The notes under the pieces: model-generated
The model's database searches: none
Seen by the model: the letters and a program-made list of their open reading frames with translations, nothing else
What the model was told of the DNA's origin: nothing
Position numbers and translations under genes: made by a program
NCBI RefSeq assembly: GCF_002939885.1
Contig: NZ_MDED01000034.1
Span: 1 to 36,845 of the forward strand
Length of the DNA: 36,845 nucleotides
Direction: 5' to 3'
DNA from: Xanthomonas cucurbitae
Lineage (GTDB): Bacteria; Pseudomonadota; Gammaproteobacteria; Xanthomonadales; Xanthomonadaceae
Shown: piece after piece, positions 1 to 8,535 of the stretch
Layout of the letters: each line of letters opens with the position of its first letter
Position numbering within the stretch: position 1 is the first letter of the stretch

Positions 1-3
1 CTA

Positions 4-29
4 GTCCACTGAATCATTGAAATCGGATG
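4..29 (+). repeat. Left terminal inverted repeat of the IS630 element
   Basis: The first 12 bases inside the TA duplication match the other end perfectly. After a three-base mismatch, GAAATCGG matches again, and then most bases to about 29. Pairs with the repeat at 1088-1113. Confidence 0.85.
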
Positions 30-51
30 CAATGTCCCCAGATATCGATGC

Positions 52-1116
52 ATGCAAAGACCCCCACTAACGATCGAACAGCGCGCTGAACTGGATGCAG
101 TGATGCGCAAGCGCCACGGTAGTGCCGCCTTGGCGCGTCGCGCCCGGTGCGTGGTGCTTTGGAGCGATGGAGAACGTCGGATCGATATTCGCAGCAAGCT
201 GGCCTGTAACGATGCTTTCGTCTCCAAATGGACTGCCGCGTTCCAGGCGCAGGGGTTGGCCGGCCTGGTGTCCTTGCATCCCGGGCGTGCACCCAAGATG
301 CCAACGGCCAAGCTGGAAGCACGGGTGCTCAATCGCACGCTCAAGCACAGCCCCAAGGACGGCTCAACGCACTGGAGCAGTCGCAAGCTGTCGGCCGAAC
401 TGGGCGATGTGTCGTTCTCTGCGGTGCAGCGCATCTGGCGCAAGCATGGTGTGCGCCCTCACCGGCTGGAGACTCACATGGTCTCCAACGATCCGGACTT
501 CGAGACCAAAGCGGCGGACGTGATCGGTCTGTATCTGCAGCCGCCTGCGCACGCCGCTGTGTTCTGCGTGGACGAGAAAACCGCGATCCAGGCGCTGGAC
601 CGCAAGGACCGGATGCTGCCGCTGGCGCCCGGGCGCGCCCAAAGCCATGGCTTCGAGTACAAGCGTAACGGCACGTTGAGCCTGTTTGCTGCGCTGAATA
701 CCCGCACAGGCCAAGTACTGGGCAAGACCGCTGCTCGCCATACCAGCGAGCAGTTCGTGAACTTTCTGGAAGAGATCGTCGCCAGCCAGTCCAGCCGCCG
801 CCAGATCCATGTCATCTGCGACAACGTCAGCAGCCACAAAACGCCGCTCGTGCAAGCATTCTTAGACAAGCATCGTCGTCGTGTCCACATGCATTACACC
901 CCGACTTACTCGTCGTGGCTCAACCAAGTTGAAAACTGGTTCTCCCGAATCCAGCGAGACGTCATCACGCGCGGTGTCTTCACCTCTATCAAAGACCTGG
1001 ACAAGAAGCTCATGTGCTACATCCGCCAGTACAACAAGGACCCCAAGCCGTTGAAGTGGACGTTCGCCGATCCCACTCGGCGCATTACAGCCGATTTCTC
1101 GGATTCAGTGGACTAG
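52..1116 (+). CDS. IS630-family DDE transposase
   Basis: A 354-residue transposase that cuts and rejoins the ends of its own element. Residues 1-140 form helix-turn-helix DNA-binding modules typical of IS630/Tc1-type enzymes. The DDE catalytic triad is visible as D174 (FCVDEK), D257 (VICDN) and E294 (NQVENW), with the 36-residue D-to-E gap expected for the family. The ATG at 52 is the first in frame and lies just inside the left inverted repeat. The last codons run through the right inverted repeat. The stop codon TAG is made from the duplicated target TA plus the neighbouring G, so the element itself does not encode its stop. Length and motifs are complete, so the protein is probably functional. 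Confidence 0.93.
   Translation: MQRPPLTIEQRAELDAVMRKRHGSAALARRARCVVLWSDGERRIDIRSKLACNDAFVSKWTAAFQAQGLAGLVSLHPGRAPKMPTAKLEARVLNRTLKHSPKDGSTHWSSRKLSAELGDVSFSAVQRIWRKHGVRPHRLETHMVSNDPDFETKAADVIGLYLQPPAHAAVFCVDEKTAIQALDRKDRMLPLAPGRAQSHGFEYKRNGTLSLFAALNTRTGQVLGKTAARHTSEQFVNFLEEIVASQSSRRQIHVICDNVSSHKTPLVQAFLDKHRRRVHMHYTPTYSSWLNQVENWFSRIQRDVITRGVFTSIKDLDKKLMCYIRQYNKDPKPLKWTFADPTRRITADFSDSVD
1088..1113 (-). repeat. Right terminal inverted repeat of the IS630 element
   Basis: Mirror of the left end: GATTCAGTGGAC followed by the duplicated TA at 1114-1115. It overlaps the 3' end of the transposase gene. Confidence 0.85.
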
Positions 1117-1136
1117 GTAATCCCCCGCGTCAATGC

Positions 1137-1197
1137 TTCGTCGTCCCAGCCAGGATTTCGGTGAGGCGAAGCGAATCGGAAAGCCCCCCCCCAGAAT
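1137..1197 (+). promoter_or_regulatory. Perfect PIP box and matching -10 element of the xopE promoter
   Basis: TTCGT at 1137-1141 and TTCGG at 1157-1161 are separated by exactly 15 bases, a perfect plant-inducible-promoter box (TTCGB-N15-TTCGB) bound by HrpX. Exactly 30 bases downstream lies CAGAAT (1192-1197), which fits the YANNNT -10 box at the 30-32 base spacing known for HrpX-dependent promoters. The ATG of the effector gene follows 29 bases after it. The gene should therefore be switched on with the type III secretion system in planta. Confidence 0.88.
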
Positions 1198-1226
1198 TGC
1201 TCCTACACTCACTGCAGGAGATCAAG

Positions 1227-2288
1227 ATGGGGCTATGCACTTCAAAGCTGAGCGTGGCGGGTTCACCTGAGCATTATTTAACCAACGCCACAGAGCAGAC
1301 CACGCCCTCTACGCCTTCATCCCCCGAGGCGCCCATGTCACCCAGCCTGCATGGCTTGGTGGCACTCGGCACTTCGGGAGCGAGGCGGGGGCGCTTCCGG
1401 CAGCCAACCCTACAACCGCACGAAGTTCAGCAGGCGGCCTACCAGCTTGGTATGCGACTCAACGGCAGACCCATCGAAGACGCGAGCGACCGTCAACGCC
1501 TTGCCGATGCTACAGAGACGGTGCACGAGACACGACTCGCCTTGCACCGTGGGCGAGGCAATGTCGATAGCGATCTGCGGCTCAGCAACGGACGGAGCGC
1601 CACTTATAGCTCCCTGTCTTACTGTCTCGGTGAAAATGACGAAAGTTTACTGGCAGGCAGTGCGCTGGCTGCGGGGGCAGGCAACTGTGATCACAATGCA
1701 GCGATTAACGCACGTCGGCATGCAGTCCGCATGGAGAATGGCGGGCAGATGATGACCGTACGCGACTACGACCAGACCCACCTCTACGCGCTCTACCGGC
1801 CCCCAGGCTCGGCAGAGGCGGAAGAATCCACTGTAGTCCTCGACTCGTGGGCCGACGGTCCGGCCGTTCTACTAAGGGATTCGCACTGGGCCGAAACGTA
1901 CGGAACATCCACCAATGTAGTTGAACGCTTCGACAAGCCTGATGCAATCGACGCGCTGGCCAGGACAAACGCATTCAGAGCCGAGATCGAGGACCCGCAA
2001 ACTGAACTCCATGCAAATGCGCGCGACCTAGAGAGAGCCTTTCTAGCCAACCCCGCACCTGGCGATATCTGTTCCTCGATGCCGGTCATCGCCCCCGATC
2101 TGGCCCGAAACACGCGTCAAAGGTTGCAAGAGCACTCACCGCGGACGCGTGAGGCTCTAGCCGCCGATGCTGCGCGGCAGGCCTATGGACTGGATAACGC
2201 ACAGCCCATCTCGCCGCGCACAACTGCTGCGATCCTTGAAGATGCAGAGCGCCTGGATGCCTTGGGTCGCCCACCCTTGAGTTGGTGA
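1227..2288 (+). CDS. xopE2: XopE-family type III effector (HopX/AvrPphE, transglutaminase-like)
   Basis: A 353-residue effector injected into plant cells. The N-terminus MGLC is a eukaryotic N-myristoylation site (Gly2, with Cys4 as possible palmitoylation site), so it should be targeted to plant membranes, as known for XopE proteins. The residues expected for the HopX/XopE thiol-enzyme triad are C154 (GAGNCDH), H185 (DQTHLY) and D206 (VVLDSWADG). The start is fixed by AGGAG at 1216-1220 and by the myristoylation motif, although the frame stays open upstream into the IS. The gene is alone behind a PIP box. The length fits XopE2 better than the roughly 400-residue XopE1 as I recall them. The XopE membership is secure, but the number is less certain. 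Confidence 0.88.
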   Translation: MGLCTSKLSVAGSPEHYLTNATEQTTPSTPSSPEAPMSPSLHGLVALGTSGARRGRFRQPTLQPHEVQQAAYQLGMRLNGRPIEDASDRQRLADATETVHETRLALHRGRGNVDSDLRLSNGRSATYSSLSYCLGENDESLLAGSALAAGAGNCDHNAAINARRHAVRMENGGQMMTVRDYDQTHLYALYRPPGSAEAEESTVVLDSWADGPAVLLRDSHWAETYGTSTNVVERFDKPDAIDALARTNAFRAEIEDPQTELHANARDLERAFLANPAPGDICSSMPVIAPDLARNTRQRLQEHSPRTREALAADAARQAYGLDNAQPISPRTTAAILEDAERLDALGRPPLSW

Positions 2289-2340
2289 CGATGGATGAAG
2301 CCGGATGAGCGTCGACACGTCCATGACGCCACCGGAGCGC

Positions 2341-2365
2341 GCTTGGGCGCGCTACGCGCCCAAGC
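2341..2365 (+). terminator. Perfect GC-rich hairpin downstream of xopE
   Basis: An 11-bp perfect stem (GCTTGGGCGCG and its complement) closes a three-base CTA loop, 52 bases after the xopE stop. No T-run follows, so it is a weak terminator candidate. It could equally be a remnant or site within the mobile cassette. I see no convincing gene in the rest of 2289-2491. Confidence 0.4.
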
Positions 2366-2490
2366 GGCCAGGCCATGCGCGGTTGCTATAGGCCGGTCCT
2401 TCCACGTCGCCAACGTGTGGCGCGAGGTGGACGTCGAATTGCGGCTCTCCGTGTTGGACCTGGTGGTGCACGTGCAGCAGTAGCCCGGCA

Positions 2491-2581
2491 TGAGGGTCGG
2501 CAGGGCTCGTTAGAAATCCTTTACTGACAGTGATTTAGCTCACTTTTGGCTGTGTTTTACACAAATCCCTGCCGACCCTCA
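2491..2581 (-). repeat. TnXax1-type terminal inverted repeat (cassette end)
   Basis: A 15-bp perfect inverted repeat, TGAGGGTCGGCAGGG at 2491-2505 and its complement at 2567-2581, flanks 61 bp of lower-GC sequence. Read on the - strand it starts GAGGGTCGGCAGGGATTTG. I recall this as the terminal repeat of the Tn3-family transposon TnXax1 and of mobile insertion cassettes that carry effector genes in Xanthomonas. The match is from memory. The outer boundary would be at 2580, with a 5-bp target duplication expected next to it. The partner repeat must lie left of the window. Confidence 0.6.
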
Positions 2582-2695
2582 GATTGGCCCGATGACGGCG
2601 GTGCTGGCAAGCATCGCTGCGATGACGGCGATCGCGCTGCTATCGCTCAGGCACTGGCGAGGCGAAGCACTGCATCAAGACGGGCCATTGCTCGC

Positions 2696-3511
2696 ATGGC
2701 CCAAGGGAATTCGGAAAATTATCTCGACGATCATGGCTACCAACGCGCCATGCTGAGCCAGCTGGCCGCCGCGGTTCCCATCGTCATGCATGGCGTGAGC
2801 CTGTCGATCGGCTCGCAGACACCGCTCGACCACGATTACCTGCGCAAGCTCGCACGCCTGGCCGAAGACATCGGCGCGGCCTGGATATCGGATCACCTGT
2901 GCTGGACCGGGCTTGGCTCGCACAACACGCACGATCTGCTGCCACTGCCCTTCACTGCACAATCGCTGGCGCATGTGCGTGATCGCGTGCTGCGCGTGCA
3001 GGACCTGCTGGGCCGGGCGTTGGTGCTGGAAAATCCGTCCAGCTATGTGCAGTTCCAGACCTCGACCATGCCCGAGTGGGAGTTCCTGGCGCGTCTGGCC
3101 GAGGGCACCGGTTGTGGTCTCTTGCTCGACGTCAACAATGTCTACGTGAGCGCGCACAACCATCGCTTCGATCCCGAACAGTATCTGCGCGCCCTACCGC
3201 ACCGCCAGGTGGTGCAGATCCATCTGGCGGGACCAACGCAGTTCGGCGATTGCCTGGTCGATACGCACGACCAGCCGGTGCCCGGGCGCGTCTGGGAGTT
3301 GTACGCACTTGCGCAACAGCTGACCGGCGGCGTGTCCACGCTGCTGGAATGGGATGCCAACCTGCCCGATTACACCGGGCTTCTGGACGAATTGAACAAG
3401 GCACGTCAGCTGCTGGAGGGCCGCACCCCGGCCATGATCGCTCCGGTGATGGCCGAGCACGCAGTGTCGACGCCACTGCACTACCGTCCGACGGAGCCGC
3501 TGGATGCCTGA
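2696..3511 (+). CDS. DUF692 / MNIO family oxidase, 5'-truncated (BufB-like)
   Basis: A member of the DUF692 family, multinuclear non-heme iron oxidases that modify cysteines in RiPP precursors (MbnB, TglH and BufB are known members). Conserved blocks are visible in order: [66 protein letters not shown] and LLEWD. These carry most metal-binding His, Asp and Glu residues. The family's N-terminal block of about 45 residues (GVGLR...H and the W-F-E part before ENY) is missing. The frame is open back to a TTG at 2546 inside the cassette repeat, with unrelated sequence in between. The ATG at 2696 is the first in frame but has no clear ribosome site. The cassette insertion probably removed the native start and any upstream precursor gene. 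Activity is doubtful. Confidence 0.8.
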   Translation: MAQGNSENYLDDHGYQRAMLSQLAAAVPIVMHGVSLSIGSQTPLDHDYLRKLARLAEDIGAAWISDHLCWTGLGSHNTHDLLPLPFTAQSLAHVRDRVLRVQDLLGRALVLENPSSYVQFQTSTMPEWEFLARLAEGTGCGLLLDVNNVYVSAHNHRFDPEQYLRALPHRQVVQIHLAGPTQFGDCLVDTHDQPVPGRVWELYALAQQLTGGVSTLLEWDANLPDYTGLLDELNKARQLLEGRTPAMIAPVMAEHAVSTPLHYRPTEPLDA

Positions 3512-4397
3512 TCTGCGAACACAGGCCAGCAACGCAACGCCGCTCGAACAGCTGCAGCGCTGGATGCTGACGGCTACCACGCATCCAGCGGGATTGGGCG
3601 AGGGCCTCAGGACGGCATCTGCGCTATTCGCCGATCAGGGCGTGGAACTGAGGACACTGATTGCCGTCCCTGCCGGTGTCGACCCGCACCAGCGGCTGGC
3701 GATCTACGCCAATGGCTACTGGCTCAGGCTGATCGATTGCCTGCACGCCGACCACCCGGCACTGGCGCGCTTGTTCGGCGCGGAACTGTTTGCATTCTTC
3801 GCCCGGGCGTACTTGAGCAGCTCCCCCTCCGGGTCACCTTCCCTGCATGCGCTGGGGGCGCGGTTTCCGCTGTTCTTGCGGGCCTCGCAAAGAGCGCGCG
3901 CCGCGCAACGGCAACGCCTTCCGCTGGAGTTGGCGTGGATCGAGCGGGCGCTGGCCGATGCCAGCCGCGCGCATGGACTGGAACAGACGAAAGTGGACGC
4001 GGGCATCGACGCCAGCGCGCTGGCGCACGGCTGGCCTTGTGTCGTGCATGTGCCGGCAACAACACGCGTGACCATGGTCTCGCACACGGTGGAAAGTCTT
4101 CGCGGCTGGTTGTCGGGGGGCGATGTGGTCCCCGCCCCGGCCGCCAGCCGGGAGTTCGTGGTCGTTCGTCGCCATCGATTCCGTGTCGGGATCGAGCCGC
4201 TGACCGATTGGCAATTCTTCGCGTTGCGCCATGCCATGCGTCGGCCACGCCCGCTCATCGATTGCGCACGCGCAGCGGCGCGCCGCACCGGACGTGCCGC
4301 CGGGGAACTGTGCGCCCTGCTCGCGCTGTGGCTTCCCACCGCTCAGGCTTCGAGCATGGTGTTGTTGCAGGCGCCCGTCGAACCGCCTGGCCGCTAG
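3504..4397 (+). CDS. DUF2063 protein (BufC-like partner of DUF692)
   Basis: A 297-residue protein whose N-terminal part matches the DUF2063 putative DNA-binding domain. This shows as [40 protein letters not shown] and [15 protein letters not shown] at about residues 54-125. In MNIO RiPP clusters this protein is the partner that helps present the precursor to the oxidase. The start ATG overlaps the end of the DUF692 gene by 8 bases, so the two are translationally coupled. The C-terminal half is less conserved and rich in Ala and Arg. No precursor (DUF2282-like) gene is present in the window, so the pair is orphaned. Confidence 0.8.
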   Translation: MPDLRTQASNATPLEQLQRWMLTATTHPAGLGEGLRTASALFADQGVELRTLIAVPAGVDPHQRLAIYANGYWLRLIDCLHADHPALARLFGAELFAFFARAYLSSSPSGSPSLHALGARFPLFLRASQRARAAQRQRLPLELAWIERALADASRAHGLEQTKVDAGIDASALAHGWPCVVHVPATTRVTMVSHTVESLRGWLSGGDVVPAPAASREFVVVRRHRFRVGIEPLTDWQFFALRHAMRRPRPLIDCARAAARRTGRAAGELCALLALWLPTAQASSMVLLQAPVEPPGR

Positions 4398-4556
4398 TTC
4401 CGACGCGCCGTCCTCGGCACGTCACCCGGCGTGACACGCCGCCCCCGAACGCGCGTGTCGGCGCCAGCTCTGCGCTGAAGGTGCGCAAACCAGCACGGAT
4501 GCACGGATGCACGAATGTTCGCCCTCCTTGCATTGCCGGATTGTCGCGCGGCGATA

Positions 4557-4593
4557 TTTGTCATAAGATAACAAACATTGGTTATATTGTAAC
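4557..4593 (+). promoter_or_regulatory. Twin Zur-like operators over the TonB receptor promoter
   Basis: The GC-rich intergenic stretch 4398-4658 contains one AT-rich island. It holds GTCATAAGATAAC (4560-4572, inside the larger inverted repeat TTTGTCATAAGATAACAAA) and GTTATATTGTAAC (4581-4593). The two 13-mers are spaced exactly 21 bp apart, two helical turns. Each is close to the gammaproteobacterial Zur core GTTATANTATAAC (11 and 12 of 13). A TTGTCA/TATATT pair with a 19-bp spacer overlaps both sites, so a bound protein would block transcription. The same 13-mer recurs at 13520 and 16459. Confidence 0.6.
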
Positions 4594-4658
4594 AATTCCA
4601 GGCGCGTCGCATCACTGCAACGCCGCGATTCTTACGCTCACCACACCGCCGGCCAGTG

Positions 4659-7049
4659 ATGAAAACTCGTTCCGTTGTCCTGCCGCCAGCACTGCTGGCG
4701 GCGAGTATCCTCGTTGTATTGGCGGGCGCCGCGCCAGCGCTGGCGCAGCAGCCAGGTGCCGCCGTGCGTGGCGACGCGCAGGATGTGCAGCCAGGCGACG
4801 GCGCGCGCACGCTCGCGCCGGTTCTTGTCACCGGCAGTCATATCCGTGAGATCACCACGGGCGGGGCGTCTCCAGTCATCGTCTTCGAGAAACAGGATAT
4901 CGAACGTGTCGGCGTGGCGACGCTGCAGCAGTTCTTCGAAAAACTTCCGCAGAATTTCGGCGGCGGCGCCAATGGCGCCAATGTCGCCAACCTCGGGCTG
5001 GACCGCGATACCGGGAGCAATTTTGGCCAGGGGACCTCGATCAACCTGCGTGGCCTGGGTACCGGCACCACGCTGACCTTGGTCAACGGCCATCGGGTGG
5101 CCTCGTCCAACCGCTATCAGTACGTCGATGTGTCGTTGATTCCATTGAGCGCGGTGGAGCGGGTGGAGATCCTGACCGACGGAGCATCGGCGATCTACGG
5201 CGCCGACGCGGTGGGAGGCGTGGTCAACATCATCCTGCGCCGCGACTTCACCGGCTACGAAACTGCGGTTCGCGCGGGGACCACCACACGTGGCGGCATG
5301 CAGGAGTACCAGGCATCGCAGGCTGGTGGTTGGGCATGGGATGGTGGGCATCTGCTGGCCAGCTACGAATTTCTGAAACAGGACAATCTGGCCGCCAGCG
5401 AGCGTGATTTCTCGAAGAACGTCACCGCCACGCCGTACGACCTGTATCCCGGTTCCAGGCGACACAGTCTGTATATCGATGGCAGCCAGCAACTGAGCGA
5501 GGTGCTGACGCTTACCGTCACCGGCTCGTGGGCCAAGCGCGACATGGACACCACCATCTCCGGAACCGCCGATGAAACCCGCCTGTTCCCGCAGACGCGG
5601 CAGTTCGATCTGTTTGCCGGGCTGACCCTGGAGCTGCCGCGGCAGTGGCAGGCACGCTTGAATGGCGGCTACGGCAGGAATGCCGTGCGCTACGAGCGCA
5701 CCACGATCTCGGCGACGTCGGCCACTACCGCGCGTCCTACCGACATGCGTTCGGACACGCGCTATCTGGAACTCATCGCCGATGGCGAACTGGCCACCCT
5801 GCCCGCCGGTGCCGCGCGGGTGGCGTTCGGCAGCAGCATCCGGCGCGATGGTTACGACTTTTTCGACTACCGCGGGCTGGAGCGGCCGTTCGACGTGCAT
5901 CGCGACATCACCTCGGTGTTCGCCGAATTGAACGTGCCGCTGCTCAAGGACCTTCCCGGCCTGCGCAGGTTGTCGTTGACGGCCGCCGCGCGCCATGATG
6001 ACTACAGCGACTTCGGTTCCACCCTCAATCCCAAGTTCGGCCTGCTGTGGGAAGCCACCGAGGGGCTGACCCTGCGCAGCACCTATGGGCGGTCGTACCG
6101 CGCGCCGGTGTACCAGGACATGCAGCCGAACAACACGGCCATTGTGGCGCGCATCCCCAATCCGAATGCACCCAGCGGACGCACCGTATTGATGATGCTG
6201 GCCAACGGCAATCCCGAGCTGGGCCCGGAGCGCGCCAGAACCTGGACCGGCGGGGTGTCGTTCGCGCCGCGCGCCGTGCCCGGATTGAAGATCGATGCAA
6301 GCTACTACCGCATCCGCTACGAAGACCGCATCGACAGCGGGTTTGCCGGCAGCTTTCCGTCGCTGTTCCTGGGCCCGACCGCAGCCTATGCCGATATCCT
6401 CACCTTCGCACCGACGCCCGAGCAGATCCGCGAGGCGCGCCAGATCGGTCAGGCCGGGCTGGGGGTGTTCGTGTCGCGGGTGGGTCCGTTCGCACTGCCG
6501 CCCGGAACCGACGAAACCAGCACCGAGGTGATTCTCGACAACCGCTTCCGCAACAACGCGTCCACCGCCCAGCGCGGCGTCGATCTGGATGCAGCCTACG
6601 AACTGGAGATGGGGCAGACCAGCATCGCGCTGAACCTTGCGGGGCAGTACATCATCGATTCCACGCGCCGGATCAGCCCAGTCGCACCGGAGGTCGAGGC
6701 GTTCAATGCGGTGTACCTGCCGATCGACCTCAAGCTGCGTGGCGGGCTGGCGGCCACCCGGCACCAAGTGTCGGGCGGCGTGTTCGTCAACTATGCCGAT
6801 CGCTATCGCGATCCGGCCAACCTGGCCGACCCGCACGTGGCGTCCTGGACCACGGTGGACCTGACGATCGGCTACCGTTTTGGCGGCGCGTCATCCGCGC
6901 AGGAAGGCACGCGCCTGGCCGTCAATGTGCAGAACCTGTTCGATCGGGATCCGCCCTTCGTCGTGAACGGCATCAACAGCGGCTTCGATCCCACCAATGC
7001 CACTGCACTGGGGCGGTTTGCGTCCGTCACCCTGACCTATCAGTGGTAG
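4659..7049 (+). CDS. TonB-dependent outer membrane receptor
   Basis: A 796-residue TonB-dependent receptor for uptake of a ligand across the outer membrane. A signal peptide ends near APALAQQ (residue 31). It is followed by a TonB-box-like segment (LAPVLVTGSHIRE) and a plug domain (PVIVFEKQDIERVG, INLRGLG, TLVNGHRV, VERVEILTDGASAIYGADAVGGVVNIIL), then a 22-strand-type barrel. It ends in an aromatic residue (TLTYQW). The codon before the ATG is GTG, also a possible start. It heads an operon with two permeases and an ATPase and faces the lasso genes. Receptors of this class accompany many proteobacterial lasso clusters, where they take the peptide back in. The ligand here is inferred to be the lasso peptide or its metal complex. 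Confidence 0.93.
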   Translation: MKTRSVVLPPALLAASILVVLAGAAPALAQQPGAAVRGDAQDVQPGDGARTLAPVLVTGSHIREITTGGASPVIVFEKQDIERVGVATLQQFFEKLPQNFGGGANGANVANLGLDRDTGSNFGQGTSINLRGLGTGTTLTLVNGHRVASSNRYQYVDVSLIPLSAVERVEILTDGASAIYGADAVGGVVNIILRRDFTGYETAVRAGTTTRGGMQEYQASQAGGWAWDGGHLLASYEFLKQDNLAASERDFSKNVTATPYDLYPGSRRHSLYIDGSQQLSEVLTLTVTGSWAKRDMDTTISGTADETRLFPQTRQFDLFAGLTLELPRQWQARLNGGYGRNAVRYERTTISATSATTARPTDMRSDTRYLELIADGELATLPAGAARVAFGSSIRRDGYDFFDYRGLERPFDVHRDITSVFAELNVPLLKDLPGLRRLSLTAAARHDDYSDFGSTLNPKFGLLWEATEGLTLRSTYGRSYRAPVYQDMQPNNTAIVARIPNPNAPSGRTVLMMLANGNPELGPERARTWTGGVSFAPRAVPGLKIDASYYRIRYEDRIDSGFAGSFPSLFLGPTAAYADILTFAPTPEQIREARQIGQAGLGVFVSRVGPFALPPGTDETSTEVILDNRFRNNASTAQRGVDLDAAYELEMGQTSIALNLAGQYIIDSTRRISPVAPEVEAFNAVYLPIDLKLRGGLAATRHQVSGGVFVNYADRYRDPANLADPHVASWTTVDLTIGYRFGGASSAQEGTRLAVNVQNLFDRDPPFVVNGINSGFDPTNATALGRFASVTLTYQW

Positions 7050-7068
7050 CTCAACAAGGAAGCATGCC

Positions 7069-8535
7069 GTGGCCGGGCCTCTTGCAGACGACACCGTGAA
7101 CACCTCCGCGCTGTCGCAGCTGCGTGGCGTGGCAACCACCCAGCTCGTGCTGATGTGGCGTGAGCGGCGCGTGGTGTGGCTGGCGGGGGTGGTGCTGTTG
7201 CTGGCGGTCACTTCGATCGTCACCAGTGCGGTGCGCCTGTCACAACAGGCGCAGGAGCGGCAGGCGGTCGCCCAGGAGGAAGCACGCCTGTGGGACGGCC
7301 AGGGCCTGATCGATCCACACGCAGCCGCGCATGTCGGCCGTGCCGTTCCGGCGCCGGTCACACCGCTGGCAAGCTTCGATGCCGGGCTGTCCGACGTGGT
7401 CGGCTCTTCGGTGTTCATTGAGGGCCATGCGCAGAATCCAGCGCGCCACCGGCCAATCGAGGAAGGCGCGGCGCTGAGCCGCTTCGGCGGTTTTTCGGCC
7501 GCCTGGGCGCTGCAGGTGGTGGCGCCACTGCTCATCATTGTCGCCGGATTTTCAAGCATGTCCGGCGAGGTGGCGCGCGAACGGCTGCGCCAGGAGCTGG
7601 CCGCCGGCGGCGGCGCGAAGGCGTTGGTCGGCGGGCGCCTGCTGGCCCTGGCCATTGCCGCCGGTACGCTCGCCGCTGCCCTGTTCGTGGCCAGCTTTCC
7701 AGCGCTGCTGCTGCAGGGTGCAAGTGGTCCCGAACTCGCCGCGCTGCTGGCCATCGGTGCCGGTTACCTGCTCTACCTGCTGACCTTCAGTGCCCTCACC
7801 GTGGCCCTCTCCGCGCTGTGTCGATCAGCGCGCACTGCGTTGGCGCTGCTGCTGGGCATCTGGGTGGTGTCCACCCTGCTCGCGCCACGGGTGGCCCCGG
7901 CGGTTGCCGAAAGCCTGGTTCCCACGCCGTCGGCTCCAGCGTTTCGTGCGGCGGTGACCGAAGAGGCCGAACGTGGCGTCGACGGCCACGACCCGGCCGA
8001 CCAGCGGCTGGAGGCCCTCAAGCGCCCGTTGCTGGCGCGCTACCAAGTCGAGGACGTGGCGGATCTGCCAGTCAACTTCCGGGGAGTGGCGCTGGAGTTC
8101 GGCGAGCACAATTCCACCCAGACCTACGCACGGCACTTCGAACGCCTGCATGTCGCCTACCAGCGGCAGGAGCGCGTGCAGCGCGCGTTCGCAGCGCTCT
8201 CGCCGACGCTGGCCTTGCAGCCGTGGTCGCGCGCCTTCGCCGGCACCGACTACGCCGCCCACCTGGCCTACCTGCGTGGCGTGGAGGACTACCGCTATCG
8301 GCTGATACAGGCACTGAACCACGAGGTGAAGCTGCACAAGCCTGCGCCGGGTGAGCGCTATCACCTGGCCGACATCGCCACGCTGTCGCGTTCGGTGGTG
8401 TATGTCCCGCACGCGCAATCGCTGTCTGCCACGGCCGCCGCGCAGGCACCGAATCTGGCGATTCTGCTGGGCTGGCTACTACTGGCACTTGGCCTGACGC
8501 GCCTGAGTGCCGCCCGCCTGGAGCGGGTGGCATGA
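7069..8535 (+). CDS. ABC-2 type permease with DUF3526 domain (first of pair)
   Basis: A 488-residue inner-membrane permease. One transmembrane helix lies at about 37-55, then a large periplasmic loop of about 90 residues, then helices near 145-161, 190-213, 223-250 and 256-275. A second long loop follows with a final helix near 463-480. This is the DUF3526 layout. The GTG start has AAGGA at 7056-7060. An ATG at 7064 in another frame gives only a short peptide and is rejected. The gene starts 19 bases after the receptor stop and overlaps the next gene by 4 bases, so it is in the same operon. With the second permease and the ATPase it should form a complete ABC-2 complex. Its substrate is unknown; lasso peptide or metal-related transport is inferred from context. 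Confidence 0.87.
   Translation: MAGPLADDTVNTSALSQLRGVATTQLVLMWRERRVVWLAGVVLLLAVTSIVTSAVRLSQQAQERQAVAQEEARLWDGQGLIDPHAAAHVGRAVPAPVTPLASFDAGLSDVVGSSVFIEGHAQNPARHRPIEEGAALSRFGGFSAAWALQVVAPLLIIVAGFSSMSGEVARERLRQELAAGGGAKALVGGRLLALAIAAGTLAAALFVASFPALLLQGASGPELAALLAIGAGYLLYLLTFSALTVALSALCRSARTALALLLGIWVVSTLLAPRVAPAVAESLVPTPSAPAFRAAVTEEAERGVDGHDPADQRLEALKRPLLARYQVEDVADLPVNFRGVALEFGEHNSTQTYARHFERLHVAYQRQERVQRAFAALSPTLALQPWSRAFAGTDYAAHLAYLRGVEDYRYRLIQALNHEVKLHKPAPGERYHLADIATLSRSVVYVPHAQSLSATAAAQAPNLAILLGWLLLALGLTRLSAARLERVA

Larger units (their letters stand above)
4..1113 (+). mobile_element. Complete IS630-family insertion sequence
   Basis: An insertion sequence of about 1.1 kb with one transposase gene. 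The ends are inverted repeats: CTAGTCCACTGAATC at the left edge is the exact reverse complement of the bases ending at 1116. IS630 elements insert at TA and duplicate it. The TA at 2-3 and at 1114-1115 therefore reads as the target duplication, leaving GTCCAC...GTGGAC as element ends. The outer C and G fit an original CTAG target. The transposase frame is open throughout, so the copy looks intact. It lies 20 bp upstream of the promoter of the effector gene. Confidence 0.88.

Noticed and set aside
1014..1226. Upstream in-frame extension of the xopE gene into the IS
   Set aside because: The myristoylation motif, ribosome site and PIP-box spacing all place the start at 1227.
2295..2483. 62-codon frame between xopE and the cassette end
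   Set aside because: No ribosome site, no recognisable motif, and it spans the hairpin.
4638..6836. 732-codon open frame on the - strand
   Set aside because: Antisense to the TonB receptor; no recognisable protein.
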